This document shows, one piece after another, positions 14,870-24,445 of a stretch of DNA of 59,696 nucleotides. Position 1 is the stretch's first letter, and every line of letters starts with the position of its first letter. Position numbers and translations under genes: made by a program. The notes under the pieces are model-generated. The model was not told where the DNA came from and did no database searches. It saw only the letters and a program-made list of their open reading frames with translations. This DNA is from a bacterium (lineage in GTDB: Bacteria > Patescibacteriota > Minisyncoccia > Minisyncoccales > GWA2-38-27), in assembly GCA_029553225.1 (NCBI GenBank), contig JAKPCP010000060.1, positions 1 through 59,696 of the forward strand, read 5' to 3'.

Positions 14870-17398
14870 TTATTTTTTAAGATAATCTTTTAAGTATTTT
14901 CCAGTATAAGATTTTTCATTATTTGCTATCTCTTCCGGAGCGCCACAACCAATAATTTTCCCCCCATTTTCTCCGCCTAAAGGGCCTAAATCAATAATAT
15001 AATCAGCAGACTTAATTATATGCATATTATGTTCTATCAAAATTACTGAATTTCCTTTTTCAATTAATTTATTTAATACTTTTAAAAGCATTTCTATATC
15101 ATAATAATGAAGGCCAACTGTTGGCTCATCAAGTAAATAAAGCGCTCTTTTGCCTAATCTTGTTGTTAATTCACGAGATAATTTAATTCTTTGAGCTTCT
15201 CCGCCTGATAAAGTTGTTGCGCTTTGCCCTAATTGAATATATCCCAAACCAACTTCCTCTAAAACCTTTAATTTGTCAGTAATACTATAAATTCCATCAA
15301 AAAATTTTAAAGCTTCAGTTACTGTCATTTTTAAAACATCGCTTATATTTTTATTTTTATACTTTATGTTTAAAGTTTCCCTATTAAATCTTTTTCCATG
15401 ACAAACTTCGCATTCAACCATAACTGGAGGTAAAAAATGCATTTCAATAAGTTTATAACCTGCTCCTTCGCATGCTTCGCATCTTCCTCCTTTAACATTA
15501 AAAGAAAAACGATTAATCTTATAACCCCTTACCCTGCTTTCTTCCAGTGAAGCATAAAATTCCCTAATAGGAGTAAAAATACCAGTATATGTTGCTGGAT
15601 TAGAACGAGGTGTTCTTCCTATCGGCGATTGATCAACCATTATTACTTTATCTAAATACTCTGTCCCTAAAATTCTCTTAACATTTTCTAAAGAATTATC
15701 TCTATTAAATATTTTTGAAATATTTTTATATAAAACATCATAAGCTAAAGAAGATTTTCCGCTGCCTGAAACACCAGTTATAACAACTAATTTTCTTAAA
15801 GGTATTTCTACATTTATATTTTTTAAATTATTTGCTTTTGCTCCAAAAATTTGTAATTTTTCAGTTATTTTTTTCCTTCTTGTAATAGGCAAAGAAATCT
15901 TTTTTTCTCCTTTTAAATAAGATAAAGTTAAAGATTGAGAATTTTTACTTTTAATTAATTTTTCTGTTTCTCCTTCTACTACCACTTCCCCACCATTTTC
16001 TCCTGCTCCCGGACCTAAATCAACTAAATAATCCGAAGAATAAATTGTTTTCTCGTCGTGTTCAACAATAATAATTGTATTATGTTTTTCTTTTAAGGAT
16101 TTTAAAATATTTATTAATTTTTCTGTATCCTTTTCATGAAGACCAATTGTTGGCTCATCTAAAACATATAAAGTATTTGATAATTGTGAACCTATCTGCG
16201 ATGCTAATCTTATCCTCTGCGCTTCTCCGCCAGATAAGGTTTCTGCTTCCCTATCTAAAGTAAGATATTCTAATCCCACCTCCTTTAAAAAATTTAACCT
16301 TTCTTTAATTGTTTTAATTAATTCTTTAGCAATTATTTTTTCTCTTTCTTCTAATTTTTCTTCATATAAATCAAAAAAATCAATTGCTTTCTCGATTGAT
16401 AAAGTCGTAATTTCATAAATATTTTTTCCATTAATTTTTATTGATAAAGCCTCGTTTTTTAATCTTTTTCCTTTACATTCTGAACAAACTTCATTCGAAA
16501 AAATATTTTCTTTCCCTAACCCAAAACAAACTGGACAAGCGCCATAAGGACTATTAAAAGAAAAAAGACGAGGTTCAATTTCCGGAAAAGCAAAATTATC
16601 ATTTGGACAAGTCCACAAGCTAGATAAAAGCAGTTGTTTAGAATCTTCTATTTTTTTTACATCCTCAAAAATAATTCTAACTAATCCTTTACTATAATAA
16701 AGCGCGTTTTCTACTGCTTCAAATAATCTTAAATTATCGTTTAATAAAACTTTATCAATTATAATTTCAATATCATGGTTTTGATATCGAGATAAATTTA
16801 TTCTTTCATGTAAAGAGTGTTTTACTTTATCAATGTATACCTCAGAATATCCTAAAGAAAGAAAATCATAGAGCAATTGATAATATTCTCCCTTTCTACC
16901 TCTTACAACTGGAGATAAAATAACTACATAATCTTTTTTTAATAATTTTGCTTCTTTTAAAATAATATCTATCATCTCGTCAATCGATAATTTTTTTATT
17001 TTTGAACCGCAAACAGGACAAAAAACTTCTCCTAATCGTGAAAATAAAACCCTTAAATAATCATAAATTTCAGTTAGTGTCCCAACTGTTGAACGAGGAT
17101 TATGAGATAAAGCTTTTTGATCAATAGCAATTGCTGGAGAAAGCCCTATAATTTCATCAACATCAGGTTTATCCATTTGGCCTAAAAATTGTCTAGCATA
17201 CGGAGAAAGAGATTCAATATATCTTCTTTGTCCTTCAGCAAAAATTGTATCAAAAGCAAGCGATGATTTACCAGAACCAGACAAACCGCTAAAAACTATA
17301 AGTTTATTTTTTGGAATTTCTAAACTTATATTTTTTAAATTATGCACTCTTGCTCCTTTTATTATAATTTTATCTTCATTTAAATTTTTATCTTCCAT
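14870..17398 (-). CDS. uvrA: Excinuclease ABC subunit A, compact form
   Basis: Damage-sensing ABC ATPase of nucleotide excision repair. Two ATPase modules: Walker A 'SGLSGSGKSS' near 38-47 and 'TGVSGSGKSS' near 538, with signatures 'LSGGEAQRI' in both halves. Zinc-binding cysteines remain ('CPVCFGLG', 'CSECKGKRL', 'CEACEGAG', 'CEVCHGKRF'). At 842 aa it is about 100 shorter than usual; the loss maps between 'ACPVCFGLG' and 'CSECKGKRL', where most UvrA proteins carry about 100 extra residues. This does not look like a frameshift, because both flanks are in frame and conserved. Located between uvrB and uvrC on the minus strand. Confidence 0.95.
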   Translation of the reverse strand: MEDKNLNEDKIIIKGARVHNLKNISLEIPKNKLIVFSGLSGSGKSSLAFDTIFAEGQRRYIESLSPYARQFLGQMDKPDVDEIIGLSPAIAIDQKALSHNPRSTVGTLTEIYDYLRVLFSRLGEVFCPVCGSKIKKLSIDEMIDIILKEAKLLKKDYVVILSPVVRGRKGEYYQLLYDFLSLGYSEVYIDKVKHSLHERINLSRYQNHDIEIIIDKVLLNDNLRLFEAVENALYYSKGLVRIIFEDVKKIEDSKQLLLSSLWTCPNDNFAFPEIEPRLFSFNSPYGACPVCFGLGKENIFSNEVCSECKGKRLKNEALSIKINGKNIYEITTLSIEKAIDFFDLYEEKLEEREKIIAKELIKTIKERLNFLKEVGLEYLTLDREAETLSGGEAQRIRLASQIGSQLSNTLYVLDEPTIGLHEKDTEKLINILKSLKEKHNTIIIVEHDEKTIYSSDYLVDLGPGAGENGGEVVVEGETEKLIKSKNSQSLTLSYLKGEKKISLPITRRKKITEKLQIFGAKANNLKNINVEIPLRKLVVITGVSGSGKSSLAYDVLYKNISKIFNRDNSLENVKRILGTEYLDKVIMVDQSPIGRTPRSNPATYTGIFTPIREFYASLEESRVRGYKINRFSFNVKGGRCEACEGAGYKLIEMHFLPPVMVECEVCHGKRFNRETLNIKYKNKNISDVLKMTVTEALKFFDGIYSITDKLKVLEEVGLGYIQLGQSATTLSGGEAQRIKLSRELTTRLGKRALYLLDEPTVGLHYYDIEMLLKVLNKLIEKGNSVILIEHNMHIIKSADYIIDLGPLGGENGGKIIGCGAPEEIANNEKSYTGKYLKDYLKK

Positions 17399-17428
17399 AT
17401 TTTGAAATAATATAATCTTCTAAAATAA

Positions 17429-19249
17429 TTAATCTATTAAATTTTCTATTTTCTTTTTAATTGAAGCAGGCACAATATTATGCTTTTTATTATATTCCAT
17501 CTGAATATTTCTTCTTCTTTCTGATTCCTTTATTGCTCTTTTAATTGAACCTGTAATATTATCCGCGTATAAAATAACTTTTCCTGAAACATTTCTTGCA
17601 CATCTTCCCATAATTTGTATTAAAGATGTTTCGCTTCTTAAAAATCCTTCTCTATCTGCATCAAGAATAGCAACAAGCGTTACTTCCGGAAAATCCAATC
17701 CTTCTCGCAATAAATTAACCCCAACCAAAACATTGAATTTTCCTCTTCTAAAATCAGTTAAAATCTCTGTTCTTTTTAAAGTTTTAATATCAGAATGAAG
17801 ATAATTAACTTTTATATTCTTTTTTAAAAGAAAATCAGTTAAATCTTCAGCCATTTTTTTTGTTAAAACATTAATTATAGCTCTTTCGTTTTTTTGAGAA
17901 ATCAATTCAATTTCTTCAATTATATCATCTATCTGTCCCCTATTTTTTTCTTTATCAAAAACAGGACGTACTTCAATTAATGGATCAACTAATCCTGTTG
18001 GCCTAATAATTAATTCTACAATCTGTTCTGAATTTTTCTTTTCAAAATCAGAAGGAGTGGCAGAAGTAAAAATAGCTTGGTCTATTCTTTCTAAAAACTC
18101 TTTAAATTTTAATGGACGATTATCCAAGGCTGAAGGCAAACGCCATCCATACTGAATTAAAGTTTCTTTTCTTGCTCTATCTCCCTCATACATTCCTCTA
18201 ATTTGAGGAATAGAAATATGAGATTCATCTATTATGGTGATAAAATCAGGCTTGCCGTTTTTTTGCGGAAAATAAGAAAGTAAAGTTTCTGGCGCTTCCC
18301 CAGAAAGCTTACCATTTAAATGTCTTGAATAATTTTCAATTCCATGACAATATCCAATGCTTTTTAACATTTCTATATCATATCTAGTTCTTCTTTCTAA
18401 TCTTTCTGCTTCTAAAAATAATTTATTCTTTTTAAAGTATTCTATTCTTTCTTTTAATTCTTTTTTTATTTCTTCAATTGCTTTTTCTCTCTGAGGCTCA
18501 GAAGAAATAAAATGTTTCACCGGAAAAATAACTAATTCTTCTGTTTCTTTTAAAATTGTTTTTTTAAAAGGGTCTTCTAATAATATTTTTTTAATTTTTT
18601 GATCAGAAATTTCTATGTAATTTATAATATCTCCTGAAGCAGGCATTATTTCAAAAACATCTCCCCTCACCCTAAAAGTTCCTCTTTTTAAAACGCTATT
18701 TGTTCTTTCAAATTGAATTTTTATTAATTGCCTAATTAAATCTCCTCTTGTTATTGATTTACCCACTTCTAAATGCAAAGAGGATCCAAAATAATTTAAA
18801 GGCAAGCCTAAATTATAAATACAAGAAACAGAAGCAATAATAATTACATCTCTTCTTAAAAGAAGAGCGCTTGTTGCCCTGTGTCTTAATTTATCTATTT
18901 CTTCGTTAATTAAAGCTTCTTTTTCAATATAAGTATCACTAATAGGCAAATATGCTTCTGGCTGATAATAATCATAATACGAAACAAAATAATTAACTGA
19001 ATTTTCCGGAAAAAATGTTTTATATTCCCGATAAAGTTGAGCAGCTAAAGTTTTGTTTGGAGCAATTACCAAAACAGGCCTATCAAAATGACTTATAACA
19101 TTAGCCATTGTAAAAGTTTTCCCAGAACCAGTCACTCCTAAAAGAGTTTGAAAACGATATCCTTTTTTTAACCCATAAACTAATTTTTCTATTGCTTCTG
19201 GTTGACCTCCGCTTGGCTTATATGGAGAATGAAGTTTAAATAATTCCAT
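17429..19249 (-). CDS. uvrB: Excinuclease ABC subunit B, lacking the C-terminal UVR domain
   Basis: Damage-verifying helicase-like subunit. Walker A 'GVTGSGKTFT' near 39-48, beta-hairpin region 'YFVSYYDYYQPEAYLP' near 88-103, 'TIIDESHIS' near 336, and motif VI 'QIMGRCARN' near 540 identify it. It is 606 aa and stops right after 'RRRNIQMEYNKKHNIVPASI'; in ordinary UvrB another 50-60 residues follow, forming the UVR motif that docks UvrC. UvrC here has lost its matching motif too. First gene of the uvrB-uvrA-uvrC series; no Shine-Dalgarno seen. Confidence 0.95.
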   Translation of the reverse strand: MELFKLHSPYKPSGGQPEAIEKLVYGLKKGYRFQTLLGVTGSGKTFTMANVISHFDRPVLVIAPNKTLAAQLYREYKTFFPENSVNYFVSYYDYYQPEAYLPISDTYIEKEALINEEIDKLRHRATSALLLRRDVIIIASVSCIYNLGLPLNYFGSSLHLEVGKSITRGDLIRQLIKIQFERTNSVLKRGTFRVRGDVFEIMPASGDIINYIEISDQKIKKILLEDPFKKTILKETEELVIFPVKHFISSEPQREKAIEEIKKELKERIEYFKKNKLFLEAERLERRTRYDIEMLKSIGYCHGIENYSRHLNGKLSGEAPETLLSYFPQKNGKPDFITIIDESHISIPQIRGMYEGDRARKETLIQYGWRLPSALDNRPLKFKEFLERIDQAIFTSATPSDFEKKNSEQIVELIIRPTGLVDPLIEVRPVFDKEKNRGQIDDIIEEIELISQKNERAIINVLTKKMAEDLTDFLLKKNIKVNYLHSDIKTLKRTEILTDFRRGKFNVLVGVNLLREGLDFPEVTLVAILDADREGFLRSETSLIQIMGRCARNVSGKVILYADNITGSIKRAIKESERRRNIQMEYNKKHNIVPASIKKKIENLID

Positions 19250-19355
19250 TTAAATACCAAAAATTGCCACATCTTGGTTTTATACACTATAATAACGTGG
19301 CTTTATTTTAATTTTAGATATTTTTAGAATAATACTTTTCTTTTAAAAATTCAAG

Positions 19356-20324
19356 TTATCCTTTAATAAGTTTTTTAAATTCTTCTACCATCGGCACTTC
19401 TATATTTTCAACATTATATTTTAAAGAGAGATAATAAGAAACCCAATCTGCCAATAATAAAGAAGAGAAAACTTTTTCTAAATCATTTTCTCCAGAAAGA
19501 TTTATTTCTTTGATTTTTAAATTTCTTTTTTTAAAAAGTTTTTTTAACACTTCCATTCTTTTTATAATTCTAAAATTATCATTTTTATCTTTAAGCAAAA
19601 GAAAATAAAATTTCTCTGATAAATTTTTAGTTTTTTCTCTAATATCAAACCCTGTCATTTCGTTATGATTAAGCTCTGGAAAAACATTATAAAATGCTGG
19701 AATTTTAGAATTTTCATTAAATTTTATTTTCCAATTATAGGCAATCGCCATATTTTTTTCTGAGGAGTAAATAATGGGAACATAACCAAAAATTTCTTCT
19801 GCTATTTTTTTCCCTTGTTTTTCTAATTTTTTAGGGTTTAAAATTAAAGATAGATTAGAAGATTTAATAATAAGTTTTCTATCTCCTATTACTTCTAAAA
19901 GAGATTTAATTGTAAGCCCTAAAGCAAATCTCGGTTGAATTTTTAAATCCGGCATTTGAATGTAAGGAATTTTATCTTTTTTTGCCATTTCTAAAAGCTT
20001 TCCTCCAATACTAATAGCAAAAACAGAAATTTTTTTATTTTTTGCTTTCAAGTAAGCATCTATTACCTCCTCTGTATTCCCAGAATAAGAACTTAAAATT
20101 ACTAAACTTTTTTTCAAAATACTATTAGGAATTTCTGGAAGACCATAATTTTTATGGATAATTATTGGTAATTCTGGTTTTATAGTTTTTAAAACATCAG
20201 CTGATAAATGCGAACCCCCCATTCCTATAACAATATAAAAATCATATTTTTTTAATTTTTCTTTATTAATTATTTTTGGTTTAAAAAGGAATTGTTTTGG
20301 AAAATCTTCTATAATATTTTTCAT
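19356..20324 (-). CDS. Bifunctional phosphoglucose/phosphomannose isomerase (SIS domain)
   Basis: 322 aa. Interconverts glucose-6-P or mannose-6-P with fructose-6-P. The N-terminal SIS fold shows 'IVIGMGGSHLSAD' (about 31-43) and 'LSSYSGNTEEVIDAY' (77-91), and the family landmark 'PRFALG' follows near 136. It is encoded 9 bp downstream of a double GH130 mannoside phosphorylase gene, which fits a route from mannosides through phosphorylated mannose to central metabolism. A separate phosphomannomutase would be needed if the phosphorylase releases mannose-1-P; none is in the window. Confidence 0.85.
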   Translation of the reverse strand: MKNIIEDFPKQFLFKPKIINKEKLKKYDFYIVIGMGGSHLSADVLKTIKPELPIIIHKNYGLPEIPNSILKKSLVILSSYSGNTEEVIDAYLKAKNKKISVFAISIGGKLLEMAKKDKIPYIQMPDLKIQPRFALGLTIKSLLEVIGDRKLIIKSSNLSLILNPKKLEKQGKKIAEEIFGYVPIIYSSEKNMAIAYNWKIKFNENSKIPAFYNVFPELNHNEMTGFDIREKTKNLSEKFYFLLLKDKNDNFRIIKRMEVLKKLFKKRNLKIKEINLSGENDLEKVFSSLLLADWVSYYLSLKYNVENIEVPMVEEFKKLIKG

Positions 20325-20333
20325 AACTATAAA

Positions 20334-22256
20334 TTATATTTTATTTAATTTTAAAATATTTAATAATTTTTTAGTTTCAATAGTTGCAACACCAATTACT
20401 TTATCTGCTCCGCCATAATAAACAAAAAGCGTTCCATTAATATCAACTGCACCGCAAGAAAAAACAACATTTGGGACTAATCCCTCTTTTTCATAAGGCA
20501 TTTCCGGCTCTAAAATCGGATTTATTGTTCTTCCTAAAATTTTGACAGGATCTTTTAAATCTAATAAAACCGCTCCTAATCTATAAAAATTATCATCGTC
20601 AGAAATACCGTGATATAAAAGAATCCAGCCGTCTTTTGTTTTTATCGGAGGAGCAACTGCTCCTATTTTTTTACTATCCCACCACCCTTTTCTTCTATAA
20701 ATCCATCTATTCTCATCTAACCATTCCCCTTCTTCAAAGTTCAAATCTTTGCAAAAAGAATAATCAATATCATATCCAACTCGGTGGACAATCATATAAT
20801 TTTTATTTACCTTTTCAGGAAAAACAAAAGCATTTTTATCATTTAAATCAATAGGAGAAATCACTTGAGGTTTTTCCCACTTATTCCATTTTTTTTCAAT
20901 AAAATCCTTTACTTTTATCGAGGTTAGAGCAACTCTTGGGATAATACCATTATAAGCGGTATAACACATATAAATTTTATTATTTATTTTTGTTAGTCTC
21001 GGATCTTCGCATCCACAAGAAACATCAGAAGATGTTCTTTTTTCAAAATCTTCTCTAGGGACATAAATAGGTTCAGGCGAACGCCAATCTATATTAAATC
21101 CATCTTTACTTACTGCATAACCTAATGTTGAAACATTATCTTCTGAAATTGCTCGATAAACTAAATGTACTTTATTATCAAGATAAATTACACCTGGATT
21201 AAAAACCGCCTTTTTCTCCCAAGGATGTTTTTCTATCGGAGCAAGAATTGGATTTTTTTCAAAACGTTTTAATTTTGCTTCTACCTTATCTTTTTCCAAT
21301 ATTTCTTTTAATAAAGAGGAAAGTTCTATTTGAGCAAGACAACAAACAGTATCTGCTCCTCCATAATAAAGATAAATCCAGTTTCCTTTTATCAAAGCTC
21401 CTGTGGGAAAAACAACATTTGGCACTAATCCCATTCTTTCATAATATTCTTCAGGAGTTAAAATAGGCATTTCAAATTTAGAAATAATTTTTGACGGGTC
21501 TTTTAAATCTAATAAAACCACTTCTACTCCGAATAAACGCTTAGGAGAATAATAATTACGAATATAAGAATAAAAAACCAACCAGCCATATTTTGTCTTT
21601 AAAGGCGGAGCCCCAACTTCAATAAAATCTTCTGGTTTTCTTTGCAATGGCAAAGAATATTTTTCAAAATTTTTATACCACTTGTTCCAAAATTTTTCAG
21701 ACCAAATTTCATTTTCTTTATCAAAACTTACAAGACAAATTTTTGAAGGAGGAATATCTGTATTAACGGTTAAAAGAGCCCATATTTTTCCATTTATTTT
21801 TTCTGGAAAAAGAGTCATTGCCTTAGCATTAAAAGGAGTAACCAAATATTTTTCTTCTATTTTTTTAAAATCTTTTGTTATTGCTAATCCTACTTTAATT
21901 CCATCTGCCTGAAAAGGATATTTAGATAAAGCGGTATAAAAAATATAATATTTATTATTAAGTTTTGTTACTCTTGGATCCTCACATCCAATTTTTTCCC
22001 ATTCTTTTTCTGGAAAAATAAATTTTCTTCTATTTTTAAAATTAATTCCATCTTTACTTTCTGCAATTCCAATATCAGAACTAATAATATCTGCTCTTGC
22101 CCAAGTATGATAATGATTCATTGAAATTGCTCGATAAAGAAGGAAAATCTTTCCATTATTTTTTATAGGACATGGATTAAAAACCGCTTCTGCTTCCCAA
22201 GCATGTTCTCTTATTGGTTTTAAAATAGGATTTTGAGGTAATCTTTTTATTATCAT
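20334..22256 (-). CDS. Tandem GH130 protein (two mannoside phosphorylase-type domains)
   Basis: 640 aa made of two homologous five-bladed beta-propeller domains of about 320 aa each. Domain 1 begins 'RLPQNPILKPIREHAWEAEA' and has 'GCEDPRVTKL' near 91-100; domain 2 begins 'FEKNPILAPIEKHPWEKKA' near 330 and has 'GCEDPRLTKI'. The E-D-P-R motif and the ending 'YYGGAD' are typical of GH130 beta-1,4-mannosyl-glucose or mannooligosaccharide phosphorylases/hydrolases. There is no signal peptide, so action on intracellular oligosaccharide is likely. It follows another GH130 gene by 18 bp and precedes the phosphoglucose/phosphomannose isomerase. Exact substrate cannot be read from sequence. Confidence 0.88.
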   Translation of the reverse strand: MIIKRLPQNPILKPIREHAWEAEAVFNPCPIKNNGKIFLLYRAISMNHYHTWARADIISSDIGIAESKDGINFKNRRKFIFPEKEWEKIGCEDPRVTKLNNKYYIFYTALSKYPFQADGIKVGLAITKDFKKIEEKYLVTPFNAKAMTLFPEKINGKIWALLTVNTDIPPSKICLVSFDKENEIWSEKFWNKWYKNFEKYSLPLQRKPEDFIEVGAPPLKTKYGWLVFYSYIRNYYSPKRLFGVEVVLLDLKDPSKIISKFEMPILTPEEYYERMGLVPNVVFPTGALIKGNWIYLYYGGADTVCCLAQIELSSLLKEILEKDKVEAKLKRFEKNPILAPIEKHPWEKKAVFNPGVIYLDNKVHLVYRAISEDNVSTLGYAVSKDGFNIDWRSPEPIYVPREDFEKRTSSDVSCGCEDPRLTKINNKIYMCYTAYNGIIPRVALTSIKVKDFIEKKWNKWEKPQVISPIDLNDKNAFVFPEKVNKNYMIVHRVGYDIDYSFCKDLNFEEGEWLDENRWIYRRKGWWDSKKIGAVAPPIKTKDGWILLYHGISDDDNFYRLGAVLLDLKDPVKILGRTINPILEPEMPYEKEGLVPNVVFSCGAVDINGTLFVYYGGADKVIGVATIETKKLLNILKLNKI

Positions 22257-22274
22257 TTTTTTATTTTTTAGTTT

Positions 22275-23438
22275 TTAATTAATTATCTTCTTTAATTTTT
22301 TTTGTTTTAACTTTGGCTTTATATTTTTTATTAGGTTTTCTAAAAATTCTTCAAAATTAGCATAAGCAACGCAAACATAACTATCAGCTACTCCATAATA
22401 AATTAAAATTTTTTCATCTTTTACAACTGCACCAGATACATAAACAATGCCTGGCTTAAACCCAATTTCTTGAAAATATTCATCTGGTTCTAATATTGGT
22501 TCTTTTAATTTAGTTAATATTTTTTCAGGATTATTTAAATCTAAAAGCATTGCCCCTACTTTATATTTTGAAAAATCAAATTTATCAATCCCATGATAAA
22601 AAACCAACCAGCCATATTTTGTCTTTAAAGGCGGAGCTCCGATTCCTCTTATTCTTGATTCCCAACTATTATCTTCTTTAATTTCCCCATTATAATAACT
22701 TGAAATATACTCATTCTCATTAAACTTTAAAGAATCCCTATAATTTATTAAAATTTTAGGACTTAAACTATGTAAAATTGCATATTTATTATTTATTTTT
22801 TCTGGAAAAATAACCCAATTTTTATGAACTTCATTTGGAGGAGATATTAAAACAGGTTTTTCCCAATTCCATTTTTTTTCTAAAAAATCTCCTACTTTTA
22901 TTGAAGTTAATCCCACACCTAAACCATTATCACAGGCAGTATAAGTCATATAAATAGTATCCTCATCCTTAACCCTTGTTAAACGAGGATCTTCTGCGCC
23001 ACTAAAACTTCCGCCTGAAGCAAATGAATAATAATTTAATTTTTTACTTATTAAAGGATGCTCATAAACAGGATAGTTTAATCTTTCATCAATAAAAAAA
23101 CCATCTGGAGAAGAAGCGTATCCAAAACGAGAAATGCCATCAGAACCGATTGCTCGATATAAAAAATGCACCCTATTATTTAATAAAATTACCCCGGGAT
23201 TAAAAGTTTGCCATGATTCCCAATTATGCTCTCTAATAGGAGAAATTATTAAATTCTTTTTTGGTTTAATTATTAATATTTTTTTCTCTTCTAATTTTTT
23301 ATTTTTCTCTTTTTTAATAATTTTTCTTTTCTTAATATTTTTTTCTTTTTTGTTCCTTAAACCTTTTTTTAATTTTAAAGGTTTTTTTCTAGAAGAAGCA
23401 TTTTTTTTATTGATTTTAGAATTTTTATTTTTTTTCAT
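22275..23438 (-). CDS. GH130 family glycoside phosphorylase with Lys-rich N-terminal extension
   Basis: 387 aa. The GH130 propeller starts near residue 60 ('NLIISPIREHNWESWQTF'), with 'GAEDPRLTRV' near 150 and a closing 'IYYGVADSYVCVAY'. The first 55 residues are almost entirely Lys, Asn, Arg and Ile and form a very basic extension not found in ordinary GH130 enzymes; it may bind polyanions such as cell-surface glycans or nucleic acid, or be disordered. No hydrophobic signal is present. Together with the double-domain gene this makes three GH130 domains in a row. Confidence 0.87.
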   Translation of the reverse strand: MKKNKNSKINKKNASSRKKPLKLKKGLRNKKEKNIKKRKIIKKEKNKKLEEKKILIIKPKKNLIISPIREHNWESWQTFNPGVILLNNRVHFLYRAIGSDGISRFGYASSPDGFFIDERLNYPVYEHPLISKKLNYYSFASGGSFSGAEDPRLTRVKDEDTIYMTYTACDNGLGVGLTSIKVGDFLEKKWNWEKPVLISPPNEVHKNWVIFPEKINNKYAILHSLSPKILINYRDSLKFNENEYISSYYNGEIKEDNSWESRIRGIGAPPLKTKYGWLVFYHGIDKFDFSKYKVGAMLLDLNNPEKILTKLKEPILEPDEYFQEIGFKPGIVYVSGAVVKDEKILIYYGVADSYVCVAYANFEEFLENLIKNIKPKLKQKKLKKIIN

Positions 23439-23476
23439 ATTACTCTAAATATTAAAATTATTTTTTAAATTTAGCA

Positions 23477-24319
23477 TTAAGGTTTTAATAAAGTCTCTGC
23501 TTCTTCAATCAATTTATAAAAAGATTTTCTTGATACATTAAATTTTTTTATAAATTTTTCAGAATTAATTTTTAAAACATCTTGAACTAACATTATTTTT
23601 TGGGAAACAAAAATATCTTTTATTTCACCCTTTAAGGATGGCAAAATAGTAATAGGATAAAGCTTATATTTTTCTATCAGATATTCCAATCCTTTATTTG
23701 AGGGAATTCTCCATCCAATTGCATTAATTTTCATACATTTTAAATAATCAAATGCCTGATTTGTAAATTTAGTATTAGTTACCATCATTGTTTTTATTTT
23801 AAAGTCTTTATATTTTAAAGATTTGAAATAAAAACCGTTTAAAATATCTAAAAAACGAGCATAATTTGATAAAGCATCTTGAGAATGGACTCTGTCTCCA
23901 AAAAGATTTCTATATTTACATTCCCCTATAAAAATTAAATTTCTTTTTTGAGCAATAAAATCTATCTCATATTTATTAATACATTTACCAGGCAAATATT
24001 GATTAATTTTCACTTTATAGCCTAACTTTTTTAAAATTTCTCCAACATATTTTTCAAATAAAAAACCTGTAGGCCCCAATTTTCTAATTGATTCTTTTAA
24101 ATCATAACGCAAAGCAACTTTTAAAGATTTTTCCTGAAGTAATTCCTTAATCCTTTCATAAATTTCTGAAGTTTTAATTCCTGAATAAGCTTCTTTTTTA
24201 ATAATACTAGCAACTTCTTTTGCTAAGTCATCTGAAGCGCCAGCCCTTTTTATACTTTGATAAACTTTCTTATAAGAAAAAGGTTCTTTTTTATTTTCTG
24301 AATTTATAACAAAAATCAT
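23477..24319 (-). CDS. ATP-cone / PD-(D/E)XK nuclease / helix-hairpin-helix fusion
   Basis: 280 aa, three recognisable parts. Residues 1-85 resemble the ATP-cone found in ribonucleotide reductase and NrdR ('FSYKKVYQSIKRAGASDDLA'). Residues about 95-160 look like an Mrr-type restriction-endonuclease fold: 'LFEKYVGEILKKLGYKV', then 'EIDFIAQKRNLIFIGECKYR', giving D...E-x-K. The last 60 residues resemble a helix-hairpin-helix ('DVLKINSEKFIKKFNVSRKS'). The fold suggests a nucleotide-gated DNA nuclease, perhaps in defence or repair, but this is inferred from domains. Divergent from dnaB. Confidence 0.7.
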   Translation of the reverse strand: MIFVINSENKKEPFSYKKVYQSIKRAGASDDLAKEVASIIKKEAYSGIKTSEIYERIKELLQEKSLKVALRYDLKESIRKLGPTGFLFEKYVGEILKKLGYKVKINQYLPGKCINKYEIDFIAQKRNLIFIGECKYRNLFGDRVHSQDALSNYARFLDILNGFYFKSLKYKDFKIKTMMVTNTKFTNQAFDYLKCMKINAIGWRIPSNKGLEYLIEKYKLYPITILPSLKGEIKDIFVSQKIMLVQDVLKINSEKFIKKFNVSRKSFYKLIEEAETLLKP

Positions 24320-24410
24320 ATTGTAATATTTTTCTTATAATATTAATTTTAACAAATTTAAATTAAAATAACAAAAGAAAAAACAGGAATAAAAAAAATA
24401 TTTTTAAAAC

Positions 24411-24439
24411 TTGTAAATAAATATTTTATTTGTTATAAA
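24411..24439 (+). promoter_or_regulatory. Promoter of dnaB (TTGTAA-17-TATAAA, extended -10)
   Basis: -35 TTGTAA at 24411-24416, 17-base spacer, TGT-TATAAA with the -10 at 24434-24439. The ATG is only six bases further (24446), so the dnaB transcript is probably leaderless. Confidence 0.65.
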
Positions 24440-24445
24440 AAATTA

